A stretch of DNA of 64,000 bases from Porticoccus sp950063125 (GTDB lineage: Bacteria > Pseudomonadota > Gammaproteobacteria > Pseudomonadales > Porticoccaceae), in the NCBI RefSeq assembly GCF_963973895.1, contig NZ_CAXBBF010000003.1; one strand, written 5' to 3'. The notes beneath the pieces are model-generated. The model saw only the letters and a program-made list of their open reading frames with translations, was not told the origin of the DNA and ran no database searches. The translations under genes and the position numbers were made by a program. Shown here one piece after another: positions 25,943-35,192 of this stretch; positions within the stretch are counted from its first letter, which is position 1, and each line of letters begins with the position of its first letter.

Positions 25943-27460
25943 TTGCAAAATACCGTGGCGAATGGCCAGGGCAAGACGCTGGCAGCGATTGACCTCGGCT
26001 CAAACAGCTTTCATATGATTGTTGCCCGGGTGACCCAAAACGAAATGCGACCGGTGGAACGTTTTGGCGGCCGGGTTCAGCTGGGTGCCGGCATGAAGTC
26101 AAATCGATTGGCCCCGGAGGCCATAGAGAGAGGACTCGCCTGTCTGGCACGTTTTCGTCAGGCCCTGGATACGCTACAGCCGGAACAGGTTCGGATCGTG
26201 GGAACCAATGCGCTGCGCGCCGCAAAAAATGCCCCGCTATTCATCAGGCAGGCGGAAGCGCTGATGGGCTATCCGGTGGAGGTGATTTCCGGTCGTGAAG
26301 AGGCCCGGCTGGTGTATCTCGGTGTGGCCCACACCCTTGCCGATGACGACAACTCCCGCCTGGTGGTGGATATCGGTGGCGGCAGTACGGAATTTATTAT
26401 CGGTCAGCGCTTTGAAACCAAATTGCGTGAAAGTCTGCATATGGGTTGCGTGACCTATCGTGATCGATACTTCCGGCAGGGAAAAATCTCTCCGAAACGT
26501 TTTGAAAAAGCCTACCGCGCCGCTTATCAGGAAGTACTGAAAATCCGTAAGGCCTATAATAACCATGGTTGGGATAACGGGGTGGGTTCTTCCGGCACCA
26601 TGACCAGTATCGAAAAGCTGATCATTGACAAGGGATGGGCCGAGGAAGGTATCAGTGCGGCCAATCTGGGGCGTTTGAAAAAGTTGCTGTTGCAATATAA
26701 GGACATCAATTCACTGTCTGAATTATCGGGTTTAAGCGAGCGGCGACGGGGGGTGATTGTGTCGGGTGTCGCCATCACCTGTGCCATTTTTGACGCCTTG
26801 AATATTCAGCAGATAAACACCTCTAGCGGTGCCCTCAGGGAGGGTGTTATCTATGAAATCATGGGCCGGTTCGAACACGAGGATGTTCGTGAACGCAGCG
26901 TGATGGCGCTGATGCTGCGATCGGAAGCAGATCAGCAAAATGCGGATCAGGTGGAGTCCATGGCCACCCTGCTATTCGATGCCGTGGCCGATGACTGGCA
27001 GCTGGATGCGTCTGACCGGGCGCTGCTGTGCTGGGCGGCCAGATTGCATGAAGTGGGTTTGAGTATTGCGCACAGTCAGTTTCACAAGCATGGGCAATAC
27101 CTTATTGAGCATTCTGATCTGGCGGGTTTCAGTAAACAGATGCAGCGGGAGCTGGCACTCCTGGTTCGCAGTCACCGGCAAAAGTTTCCGGCGGGTGAAT
27201 TTGTCAGTTACGAAGCCGGGCAGCGCATACGCTTAAAGCGTCTCTGTATTCTGATGCGATTGGCCGCGCTGTTTAAGTATGTGACGCCCGTGGAGGGCAA
27301 GCCGATATTTGCCACGAAGGTCAAGGGGTCGGAAGTCACGCTGTCCTTTGATGCCGACTGGCTACAGCGCCATCCGCTGACCAGTGCGGCACTGGCGTCG
27401 GAGCAACGGTATCTGAAGAAAATCGGTTTCCAGCTGAAGTTTCAGCAGTCGCTGAGCTAA
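25943..27460 (+). CDS. ppx: Exopolyphosphatase (Ppx/GppA family)
   Basis: Hydrolyses inorganic polyphosphate from chain ends, and may also act on pppGpp. It has 505 aa with the actin-like ATPase motifs AAIDLGSNSFHMIVA at the N-terminus and VVDIGGGSTEFIIG at about 142-155, then a C-terminal HD-like helical domain (LHEVGLSIAHSQFHKHGQYLIEHSDL). The start is TTG 25943 with AAGGA about 8 nt upstream. It is convergent with ppk and overlaps its end by 4 nt. Confidence 0.93.
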   Translation: MQNTVANGQGKTLAAIDLGSNSFHMIVARVTQNEMRPVERFGGRVQLGAGMKSNRLAPEAIERGLACLARFRQALDTLQPEQVRIVGTNALRAAKNAPLFIRQAEALMGYPVEVISGREEARLVYLGVAHTLADDDNSRLVVDIGGGSTEFIIGQRFETKLRESLHMGCVTYRDRYFRQGKISPKRFEKAYRAAYQEVLKIRKAYNNHGWDNGVGSSGTMTSIEKLIIDKGWAEEGISAANLGRLKKLLLQYKDINSLSELSGLSERRRGVIVSGVAITCAIFDALNIQQINTSSGALREGVIYEIMGRFEHEDVRERSVMALMLRSEADQQNADQVESMATLLFDAVADDWQLDASDRALLCWAARLHEVGLSIAHSQFHKHGQYLIEHSDLAGFSKQMQRELALLVRSHRQKFPAGEFVSYEAGQRIRLKRLCILMRLAALFKYVTPVEGKPIFATKVKGSEVTLSFDADWLQRHPLTSAALASEQRYLKKIGFQLKFQQSLS

Positions 27461-29583
27461 TCTGCCAGCTTCTCCAGTAATTCCAGTTGGGCGGCATAGC
27501 GGGTGGTCCCTTGAGTGGGATGGTTGAGCAGATATTGCCCGTCGGGCTGCAGCACCCAGCTCTGGCAGTTGTCAGTGAGATAGCTTTGCAGTTCGTTGCG
27601 TATTCTCGCCTGTAACCGGCCGCTCAGGATGGGGAAACAGATTTCTACCCGATGCATCAGGTTGCGCTCCATTGCGTCGGCGCTGGCACAGTAGATATGC
27701 GGTGAGGCGTTGAGAAAATAATACACCCGTGAGTGTTCCAGGAAGCGTCCGATGATGGAGCGTACCTGGATATTCTCGGATACACCGGCAATTCCCGGTC
27801 GCAGACAACACATCCCGCGAACAATCAGATCAATTTTGACCCCGGCATTGCTTGCTTCATACAGCGAGGTGATGATTTTTGATTCGGTCAGTGCATTCAC
27901 CTTGATGATGATGTGGGCCTCCTTGCCCTGCCGGGCGGCTTCAGCCTCCGCTTCGATCAGCCGCACCAGATTTTTTTTCAGTGTAAAAGGGGCGCTGAAC
28001 AGGGTTTTGATACGTTCTGCCTTGCCCATCCCCGTGAGCTGCTGAAAGATTTTATGCACATCACTGCACAGATCCGGGTCTGCCGTCAGCAGGCTGTAAT
28101 CGGTATACAGGCGGGCGTTGCCCGAGTGATAGTTGCCTGTACCCAGATGTACATAGCGACGCAACTGGTTGTTTTCCCGGCGGACAATCAGGAGTGCCTT
28201 GGCGTGGGTTTTATAGCCAACCACGCCATAGGTGACCACGGCACCTGCCTCCTGAAGATGGGTTGCCAGTTGCAGATTTTCCTCTTCATCAAACCGGGCT
28301 CTCAGTTCAATGACGACCGTCACCTCTTTACCGGCTCTGGCGGACTCCAGCAGTGCATCGACAATTTCAGACGAGGCGCCGGTGCGATAGAGCGTCATCT
28401 TGATCGACAGCACGGCACTGTCTCTGGCGGCCTGGCGCAGCAAATCAATGATCGGGGTAAATGACTGAAACGGATGGTGCAGCAGAATGTCCTCTTTTCG
28501 CACCCTATCCAGAATGCTGTTATCCGACAGTCGCAATGTTCTGGGAATGGAGGGAATCATCGGCGGAAACAGTAGATCAGTACGATTCAGCATCTGCCGC
28601 AGTTGCATCATCCGCCCGAGATTCACCGGGCCAGCCACCCGGTAGAGCTCGCCTTCGCCGAGGTTGTACTCCCGCAATAAAAAATTCACCAGCTCGGCCG
28701 GACAGTTCTGGTCCACTTCCAGCCGCACGGCGCTACCAAAACGTCGCGAGTGCAATTCGCCGCGAAGCGCCCTGGCAATATCTTCCACTTCAGCAGCATT
28801 CAGGTCGAGGTCAGCATCGCGGGTAATGCGAAACTGGTAGCAGCCGGTAGCGCTCATGCCATTGAACAGATCATCGATATGGGCATGCATCAGTGAGGAG
28901 AGCAGCACAAAATTGTCGCCATCGACACAGAGTTCATCGGGCAGTCTCACCAGTCTCGGCAGCGAGCGCGGTGCTGGCACTATGGCCATACCACTATCCC
29001 GGCCAAAGGCATCCTTGCCCTCCAGCGAGACAATAAAATTGAGGCTTTTGTTGACCAGCCGGGGAAATGGATGGGCGGGATCGAGTCCGATGGGGCTGAT
29101 TACGGGCATCACCTGATGGCGAAAATAGTCTTCGGCCCAAACAGCTACCTCCGGACTCCACTGGTGGCGATTGAGCACCCGGATTTTTTCCTGCTCCAGT
29201 GCGGGTAACAGCACCTCGTTGAGGATCTGATACTGCCGACTGGTGGCGGCCTTGCACTGCTCGCCGAGAACCTGGAGCACGTCCCCTGGCGGCAGGCCGT
29301 CGACGCTGATGACTTCCCGTGCAAAGCTGATTTGCCGTTTCAGCCCCGCCAGTCGAATTTCAAAGAATTCGTCCATATTACTGTTGAAAATCATCAGAAA
29401 CTGGAATCGTTCCAGCAGAGGATAATCTTCGTTCAACGCCTGTTCCAGAACGCGCAGGTTGAACTGCATCAGGCTCATGTGGCGGTTGATAAAGTGTCTG
29501 GCATGGCCAATGTCGATCTGTTCTTCAGGCACGCGGGCTTCCGGTTTTATCGTTTGACGGGTCAATTCAGTTATATTGTTCAT
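27457..29583 (-). CDS. ppk: Polyphosphate kinase 1
   Basis: Makes polyphosphate from ATP. It has 708 aa, typical of PPK1. The N-terminal domain has FNSNMDEFFEIRLAGLKRQI. The two phospholipase-D-like C-terminal domains carry the autophosphorylated His in VVGYKTHAKALLIVRR (H460) and the second catalytic His in FLEHSRVYYFLNA (H617). HLGTGNYHSGNARLYTDYSL is also conserved. ATG 29583 is chosen because the family starts near here; a TTG upstream (29640) adds unconserved residues. Opposite in function to convergent ppx. Confidence 0.96.
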   Translation of the reverse strand: MNNITELTRQTIKPEARVPEEQIDIGHARHFINRHMSLMQFNLRVLEQALNEDYPLLERFQFLMIFNSNMDEFFEIRLAGLKRQISFAREVISVDGLPPGDVLQVLGEQCKAATSRQYQILNEVLLPALEQEKIRVLNRHQWSPEVAVWAEDYFRHQVMPVISPIGLDPAHPFPRLVNKSLNFIVSLEGKDAFGRDSGMAIVPAPRSLPRLVRLPDELCVDGDNFVLLSSLMHAHIDDLFNGMSATGCYQFRITRDADLDLNAAEVEDIARALRGELHSRRFGSAVRLEVDQNCPAELVNFLLREYNLGEGELYRVAGPVNLGRMMQLRQMLNRTDLLFPPMIPSIPRTLRLSDNSILDRVRKEDILLHHPFQSFTPIIDLLRQAARDSAVLSIKMTLYRTGASSEIVDALLESARAGKEVTVVIELRARFDEEENLQLATHLQEAGAVVTYGVVGYKTHAKALLIVRRENNQLRRYVHLGTGNYHSGNARLYTDYSLLTADPDLCSDVHKIFQQLTGMGKAERIKTLFSAPFTLKKNLVRLIEAEAEAARQGKEAHIIIKVNALTESKIITSLYEASNAGVKIDLIVRGMCCLRPGIAGVSENIQVRSIIGRFLEHSRVYYFLNASPHIYCASADAMERNLMHRVEICFPILSGRLQARIRNELQSYLTDNCQSWVLQPDGQYLLNHPTQGTTRYAAQLELLEKLAD

Positions 29584-29762
29584 AATAGATACAGTGCGAC
29601 AAACAAGACAATCACCTATTGTCCCTGTCGTCTGTGACAAATTTTAGACAACCTGTAACAACGGCGGGATCTGTGCATCCCACAAGCGGTTGTTGGCGTT
29701 GGTAAAATGCATAGTCGCCGGGGTGTCACTGATGGCAGCGTTGAGGCGAACTAAGGAGTCCC

Positions 29763-30803
29763 ATGTACGATCTCGTTAAAGATTATTATGGCAGGGCATT
29801 GCAGGGTTCCGAGGATTTGCAGACGGATGCCTGCTGCACGGTTGACAGTGTTCCCGATGCCATCAAGCCGATCATGGCAAAAATACACCCGGAAGTGAGC
29901 GGCAAATACTACGGCTGCGGCTTGATTGCCCCGGCGCTACTGAGCGGCCTCAGAATCCTGGATCTGGGCAGTGGCTCGGGGCAGGATTGCTATGTGCTCT
30001 CCGCATTGGTGGGTGAGACCGGTGAAGTGGTGGGTGTGGATATGACGGACGAACAACTGGCTGTTGCCAGCCGGCATATCGAGTTTCACCGGGATGCCTT
30101 TGGCTTCAAAAAAGCCAATGTGCGTTTTCTCAAAGGCTACCTGGAAAACCTCGATGAGCTGGATCTGGCCGATGCAAGTTTTGACGTGATTGTCTCGAAT
30201 TGCGTGATTAATCTGTCCCCCGACAAGCGAGCGGTTCTGGCCCAGGCACACCGGTTATTGAAGCCCGGTGGTGAATTGTATTTTTCCGATGTCTATGCCG
30301 ATCGTCGGGTCCCTGTCGAGCTGTCAAATGACCCTGTACTCTATGGCGAATGTCTGGCCGGAGCGCTCTACTGGAATGACTTTCTGCACCTAGCCCGGCA
30401 GGTCGGCTTTGCCGATCCGAGACTGGTGGAGGATCGCCCCCTGAGCATTGGCAATCCTGACGTAGTGGCGAAAGTTGGCCCACTGCGTTTTTTCTCGGCA
30501 ACCTACCGGCTTTTCAAGCTGGAAAATCTCGAACCGGCCTGTGAAGACTACGGCCAGTCAGTGGTCTACAAGGGGACTATTCCGGGCTCAGAAAACCAGT
30601 TTTTGCTGGACTGCCATCACCGGATGGAAACGGGAAAAAACTTTCCGGTCTGCGGTAATAGTTACCGGATGTTGCGGGAGACCCGCTTTGCCGAGCACTT
30701 TGAATTCCACGGCGACTTTCACTGTCATCGGGGTATCTTCAAAGGCTGTGGCATTGATTTGCCCTTCGGCAATGATCGCATTGAGTCGTCGGGTTGCTGT
30801 TGA
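29763..30803 (+). CDS. arsM: Arsenite S-adenosylmethionine methyltransferase (ArsM)
   Basis: SAM-dependent methylation of As(III). It has 346 aa with the class I methyltransferase fold: ILDLGSGSGQDCYVLSALVG (SAM motif I, about 65-84) and VGVDMTDEQL. Four cysteines sit at C24, C52, C147 (VSNCVINLS) and C197 (YGECLAGALY). Their spacing of 28, 95 and 50 closely follows the four conserved As(III)-binding cysteines known in ArsM (28, 102 and 50 in the algal enzyme). A C-terminal domain of about 115 aa ends SSGCC. AAGGAG precedes the ATG. No other arsenic gene is adjacent. Confidence 0.85.
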   Translation: MYDLVKDYYGRALQGSEDLQTDACCTVDSVPDAIKPIMAKIHPEVSGKYYGCGLIAPALLSGLRILDLGSGSGQDCYVLSALVGETGEVVGVDMTDEQLAVASRHIEFHRDAFGFKKANVRFLKGYLENLDELDLADASFDVIVSNCVINLSPDKRAVLAQAHRLLKPGGELYFSDVYADRRVPVELSNDPVLYGECLAGALYWNDFLHLARQVGFADPRLVEDRPLSIGNPDVVAKVGPLRFFSATYRLFKLENLEPACEDYGQSVVYKGTIPGSENQFLLDCHHRMETGKNFPVCGNSYRMLRETRFAEHFEFHGDFHCHRGIFKGCGIDLPFGNDRIESSGCC

Positions 30804-30826
30804 AAAGTTTCTGAAAAAACAGCGGA

Positions 30827-31981
30827 TTATTCGCTGAAATAGCATAGTACTGTGTTTAAAAACCGGTGGCCTTTTTTGGTCGTAATAATATGTGAAGGCG
30901 AATTTTCCAGCAAACCTGCGGCGATCAATCTTTCACAAACTGCATCGATTTTATTAAAAGAAATACCGGTTCTCTCTTCAAAATACGGTTTTTCAATGCC
31001 GTGGTTGAGACGCAGGGCATTCATCATGAATTCCAGTGCCAATTCGTTTTTGGGAATGTTTTTACAGCTGGCAATAAATGAATTTTCCCTGGCCAGATAA
31101 TCCCCCGGGTTGCGTGTTTTTGCCGTGCGGATAATACGCTGCTCATCAGGCAGCGTGATCTTGCCGTGCGCCCCGGCACCAATACCCAGATAATCGCCAA
31201 ACTCCCAATAATTTCTGTTGTGCAAAGCAAATTTTTTCTCGCGACAAAAAGCAGAGACTTCATATTGAAAATAGCCGTTATCCGCCAGTAACTGATGGCC
31301 GCTTTCCTGAATGGTGTCGAGCACATCCTCGGCGGGCAGGGTGGGTGGACGACGGTAAAACTCGGTGTTGGGTTCGATGGTCAGTTGATACCAGGAGATA
31401 TGCGCTGGTGCGAGGTCAATGGCCTGTTGCAGATCGGCTATTGCCTCCTGCTCGGTTTGTGTCGGCAGACCGTGCATCAGGTCCAGATTGATATTGTCAA
31501 AACCGGCGGATCTGGCCATCGCAAGAGCGTCAAGGGCATTTTCTGCCGAGTGGATTCGGCCCAGCCTTGCCAGGTGGTGATCATCAAAGCTTTGAATGCC
31601 AATCGACAGGCGGTTGACGCCGGCGTCGCGAAAACCATTGAATTTGGTTTGCTCAAAGGTACCGGGGTTCGCTTCCAGTGTGATTTCAATGGCGTCGTTA
31701 AAACGAAAGCGTCGCCGGGCCGCCTGAATAACCCTGCCGATACTCTCGGCGGAAAAAAGGCTTGGCGTCCCCCCGCCAAAAAAAATGGAGGACAGTTTTC
31801 TGCCCTGTGCATAGGGCAATTCCATCTCCAGCTCGCGAATCAGAGCCTGGATATATTGGTCCTCAGGCAAGTGTCCGTCGTTGGCGTGGGAGTTAAAGTC
31901 GCAGTAGGGGCACTTGCGGATACACCAGGGGATGTGGACGTAAAGTGACAGGGGAGGCAGGCTGAGAGGGATATCATGCAT
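30827..31981 (-). CDS. hemW: Radical SAM heme chaperone HemW
   Basis: HemW-type radical SAM protein (long annotated as a coproporphyrinogen III oxidase-like enzyme), thought to insert heme into respiratory enzymes. It has 384 aa. The cluster motif is HIPWCIRKCPYCDFNSHA (C20, C24, C27). It lacks the extra Cys usual in HemN (CxxxCxxC without the fourth). FFGGGTPSLF and HGLPTQTEQE are family blocks. ATG 31981 gives the normal N-terminus; a much longer in-frame extension upstream covers the neighbouring gene and is not conserved. Confidence 0.92.
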   Translation of the reverse strand: MHDIPLSLPPLSLYVHIPWCIRKCPYCDFNSHANDGHLPEDQYIQALIRELEMELPYAQGRKLSSIFFGGGTPSLFSAESIGRVIQAARRRFRFNDAIEITLEANPGTFEQTKFNGFRDAGVNRLSIGIQSFDDHHLARLGRIHSAENALDALAMARSAGFDNINLDLMHGLPTQTEQEAIADLQQAIDLAPAHISWYQLTIEPNTEFYRRPPTLPAEDVLDTIQESGHQLLADNGYFQYEVSAFCREKKFALHNRNYWEFGDYLGIGAGAHGKITLPDEQRIIRTAKTRNPGDYLARENSFIASCKNIPKNELALEFMMNALRLNHGIEKPYFEERTGISFNKIDAVCERLIAAGLLENSPSHIITTKKGHRFLNTVLCYFSE

Positions 31982-32102
31982 GGCGCAGATCTTAGCATCT
32001 CGTCCGCGGAGGCGGTTTATTTTTCTGTGTTGATGCCCGCCATCAACCGGTTCAGGTGTCATTGCTCCCGGCAACCAGGGGTTGCCGTCCTGCCAGGCGG
32101 GG

Positions 32103-33137
32103 TTACCAGGAATAGGAAATGGATAGGGAGCCGTACTGATGGGTATTGCGCTGCTGTTCAAATTCACGGGTGCGGAACACTTTTGCGTAGGAGACCTTCC
32201 AGCCGGCCACTAGAAAACTGAAGCCCACGGCGGCATCCCCCACCACTGGCCGACGATGGACTCGATGGCTGTCTTCAAAGGTATTGCCGTCGAGAAAAAT
32301 ATCCCTTGCCACCACCCGGGTATCAAAGGACACAAAGGCATGCAAACCACAGATGGGCAGACGGCAATGGCGTCTATCGCCTCGCCCCGGCGCACTGTTA
32401 TCACCTCCGGGCCGCAGGGCTGCGGTGCCGAAATCCTCGGGTAACTGCCAGCCAATCCGGTACTCGGCACCAAAATTCAGGTAGGTGGCCACATTGCCGA
32501 GGCTGCCGCCCCCGTGAACAATGGCGTCCTGCTGGGGCCACTGTTCGGTTAGTTTATAGCGCCGTTTGTGTTCATAGACCAACTGTAGTCCAAGCTCGTT
32601 TTCCAGCTGGTGATCCCAGCCCTGAAATTTATCGATATTGCGAATCTCATGAATCAGATCCTGCGTATCTTCTGCAAGGGATGCGGGGCCCACCATGCCC
32701 ACGTTGAGTTCAAGGGTATCCAATTGTTCCCGGTCGCGGATATGGTAGGCGAACCCGAGATAGAGGTATCCGGCATAGGGCCGGTCATCTTCAATGAGCG
32801 TGGAGATGTCTTTTTCACCCGGGGTAAAGATCAGTTGCCCGGCACTGATCACCAGATTGCGCTGCAGGGTCTCCGCATCCTTCAGGCTGTGAAAAAACCG
32901 CAGTCGATGGTTTGCCGCCCGGACCCAATCGGGCAGATCGGGATATTTAAGATAGGAACTGAGATCCTGTGACACACAGGAGAAGCGGATACCGTTGGTG
33001 TAGTGTTGATCTGTTTCACCAAACAGGTCATTTTCGAGATAGAGATTGACGGTACTGCAAAAGCGTTCGTCCTCCCCCTCGGCACCGAGGCCAACGGTGG
33101 GAAAGAGCACAACAAACAGTATTAGCAGGCGTTTCAT
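32103..33137 (-). CDS. LpxR-like lipid A deacylase family (DUF2219) outer membrane protein
   Basis: A 344-aa protein with a signal peptide (about 1-18, ending GLGA) and a beta-rich body ending in aromatic-terminated strands (SISYSW). The N-terminal block NLYLENDLFGETDQHYTNGIRFSC matches the LpxR/DUF2219 motif (END...TD..YTNG) that holds the Ca-binding Asn/Asp residues. LpxR removes 3'-acyl chains of lipid A; activity here is inferred. It is divergent from the acyltransferase fusion gene 120 bp away. Confidence 0.82.
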   Translation of the reverse strand: MKRLLILFVVLFPTVGLGAEGEDERFCSTVNLYLENDLFGETDQHYTNGIRFSCVSQDLSSYLKYPDLPDWVRAANHRLRFFHSLKDAETLQRNLVISAGQLIFTPGEKDISTLIEDDRPYAGYLYLGFAYHIRDREQLDTLELNVGMVGPASLAEDTQDLIHEIRNIDKFQGWDHQLENELGLQLVYEHKRRYKLTEQWPQQDAIVHGGGSLGNVATYLNFGAEYRIGWQLPEDFGTAALRPGGDNSAPGRGDRRHCRLPICGLHAFVSFDTRVVARDIFLDGNTFEDSHRVHRRPVVGDAAVGFSFLVAGWKVSYAKVFRTREFEQQRNTHQYGSLSISYSW

Positions 33138-33256
33138 GGTAATTCCGAGAGAGGTTGGGGTTGATTATGTGCTCTGGTGGGGCAATCGGGCAACGTTATT
33201 GAATAACACCGGCCGCAACGGCAAGATGACAGCCTGTTGGATAAAAGGATGCGTGG

Positions 33257-35134
33257 GTGAGTAACAGCCGCAGTGAACTGATGAAAGCCCGGCGATTTCT
33301 GCCACTTTTTCTGACCCAGTTTTTTGGGGCCCTTAACGATAATCTGTTTAAAAATGCGCTCCTGGTGATGATCGTCAGTGCCAGTATCGCCGGGGCTACC
33401 AACGTTAACACCGTCGTCAATCTGGCGGCGGGCCTGTTTATTCTGCCCTTTTTCCTGTTTTCTGCCCTCGCCGGCCAATTGGCTGACAAGCACGAGAAAT
33501 CACTTATTATCCGGCGTATCAAGCTGGCTGAAATACTGATCATGCTGCTTGGTGCCGCAGCTTTCTGGTTCGGGACGCTCTGGCTACTGCTGGCAGTGTT
33601 GTTTCTGATGGGCGCGCAATCAGCGTTTTTTGGGCCGGTAAAGTATGCCATTTTACCCCAGCACCTCGGTGAGGACGAATTGCTGGCAGGCAACGCCCGG
33701 GTGGGTATGGGAACCTTTGTGGCGATTCTGGTTGGCACCATTGCCGGCAGTTTGCTGGGCGGAACGGCCAGTGCGCACTGGTTGGTGGGTGCGGTTGTAA
33801 TCTGTGTGGCCGTGACGGGGTGGTACAGCAGTCGGCAAATTCCCCTGGCTGAAGCCCGTGCCCCCTCGCTCAGGATTGACTGGAATACACCCAGGATCAG
33901 CTGGCAGCTGATCAGGCTGGCCACTGGGAAGCGATCTGTGTTTCTGGCGATTCTGGGTATCTCCTGGTTCTGGATGCTGGGGGCCAGTTATTTGACCCAG
34001 ATGCCCAATTTCACCATCACTGTGTTGCGGGGTACGCCGGGGGTTATTGCCCTGATACTCTCGGCCTTTACCGTTGGTGTGGCTGTGGGGGCAATGTTCT
34101 GTGGACGATTGAGTGGTGCCCGGGTAGAGATTGGTCTGGTGCCGCTGGGCGCCATCGGCCTCAGCCTGTTTGGCATCGATCTGTATTTTGCCGCCATCGG
34201 CTACGTCGCTGAGAGCCCTGTTGATGTCCCCGGTTTTATCCTCCGTATCGACGGATTGCGCGTGTTGCTTGATATAGCACTGCTCGGGCTCTTTGGCGGT
34301 CTGTATATCGTGCCACTCTACGCCATGGTGCAGGCGCGTACCGATTCGCAGCTGCGCGCTAGAATTATCGGTAGCAACAATATTCTCAACGCATTTTTTA
34401 TGGTGCTGGCCAGCGTATTGGGCATTGTGTTTCTCGGCGTGGCAGGTTTCCGCATTGAGGAATTGTTTCTGGTGCTGGCACTGATGAATGTTGCCGTTGC
34501 GGTGTTTATTTTTCTGCAGGTGCCCGAGTTCACCATGCGCTTTCTGGTGTGGTTGGCAGGTCACAGCCTTTACCGGGTGAGACATAGAGGTCTGGAGCTG
34601 ATACCACTGAAAGGCCCCGCCATTCTGGTCTGCAATCATGTCAGTTATGTGGATGCGCTGTTGCTGGCCGGTGCGGTGCGGCGACCGGTTCGCTTCATTA
34701 TGTATAAACCGATTTACGAGTTACCGGTACTGAATTTTATTTTTCGCACCGGCGGTGCCATTCCGATTTGTTCGAAGAGTCAGGATCCGGAGGCCTATCA
34801 ACGGGCTATGGAGACGATTGATGAGGCATTGAAAAAAGGTCAGTTGCTCTGCCTTTTTCCGGAGGGGAAGCTCACTGCGGACGGCGAGATCGATACCTTC
34901 AAAAATGGCCTTGAGCGAATACTGGCTCGCAATCCGGTACCGGTGGTGCCGATGGCGTTACAGGGCCTATGGAAGAGTTTTTTCAGTCGCAGTCACGGTG
35001 GTGCATTCAGAACGCCGTTTCGACCGGGCTGGCGGCAGGTGGCGGTGGTTGCGGGTACCCCGATACCGCCAGAAAGTGCTTCAGCCGGCCGGTTGCAGGC
35101 CGAAGTTACCGCATTGCGTGGTGAAAACAAATAA
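33257..35134 (+). CDS. MFS (LplT-like) / 1-acylglycerol-3-phosphate acyltransferase (PlsC) fusion
   Basis: A 625-aa two-domain membrane protein. Residues 1 to about 420 form a major facilitator domain starting FLPLFLTQFFGALNDNLFKNAL, as in the lysophospholipid flippase LplT. From about 440 a PlsC domain carries the HxxxxD catalytic motif CNHVSYVDALLL (H461, D466) and FPEGKLTADGEI. This suggests uptake and re-acylation of lysophospholipid at the inner membrane. Larger relatives (LplT-Aas fusions) add an acyl-ACP synthetase domain, which is absent here. The start is GTG 33257 with AGGA 7 nt upstream; ATG 33281 is an alternative. Confidence 0.88.
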   Translation: MSNSRSELMKARRFLPLFLTQFFGALNDNLFKNALLVMIVSASIAGATNVNTVVNLAAGLFILPFFLFSALAGQLADKHEKSLIIRRIKLAEILIMLLGAAAFWFGTLWLLLAVLFLMGAQSAFFGPVKYAILPQHLGEDELLAGNARVGMGTFVAILVGTIAGSLLGGTASAHWLVGAVVICVAVTGWYSSRQIPLAEARAPSLRIDWNTPRISWQLIRLATGKRSVFLAILGISWFWMLGASYLTQMPNFTITVLRGTPGVIALILSAFTVGVAVGAMFCGRLSGARVEIGLVPLGAIGLSLFGIDLYFAAIGYVAESPVDVPGFILRIDGLRVLLDIALLGLFGGLYIVPLYAMVQARTDSQLRARIIGSNNILNAFFMVLASVLGIVFLGVAGFRIEELFLVLALMNVAVAVFIFLQVPEFTMRFLVWLAGHSLYRVRHRGLELIPLKGPAILVCNHVSYVDALLLAGAVRRPVRFIMYKPIYELPVLNFIFRTGGAIPICSKSQDPEAYQRAMETIDEALKKGQLLCLFPEGKLTADGEIDTFKNGLERILARNPVPVVPMALQGLWKSFFSRSHGGAFRTPFRPGWRQVAVVAGTPIPPESASAGRLQAEVTALRGENK

Positions 35135-35192
35135 CCATGGCTACCGGCTGCGATCCGGTGGACAGCAAACCCAACAGGGGCAGGGAACAGAT

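Noticed and set aside
31982..32167. N-terminal extension of hemW by 62 residues
   Set aside because: The extension covers the end of the LpxR-like gene and is not part of the HemW family, which starts just before the Cys cluster.
33653..34639. 328-codon open frame on the minus strand
   Set aside because: Antisense to the MFS domain, composition His/Gln-rich without family features; a shadow of the real gene.
34905..35192. N-terminal extension of the symporter by 96 residues
   Set aside because: It translates the end of the acyltransferase gene in another frame; the family begins at MGKLKLHWQ with a ribosome site upstream.
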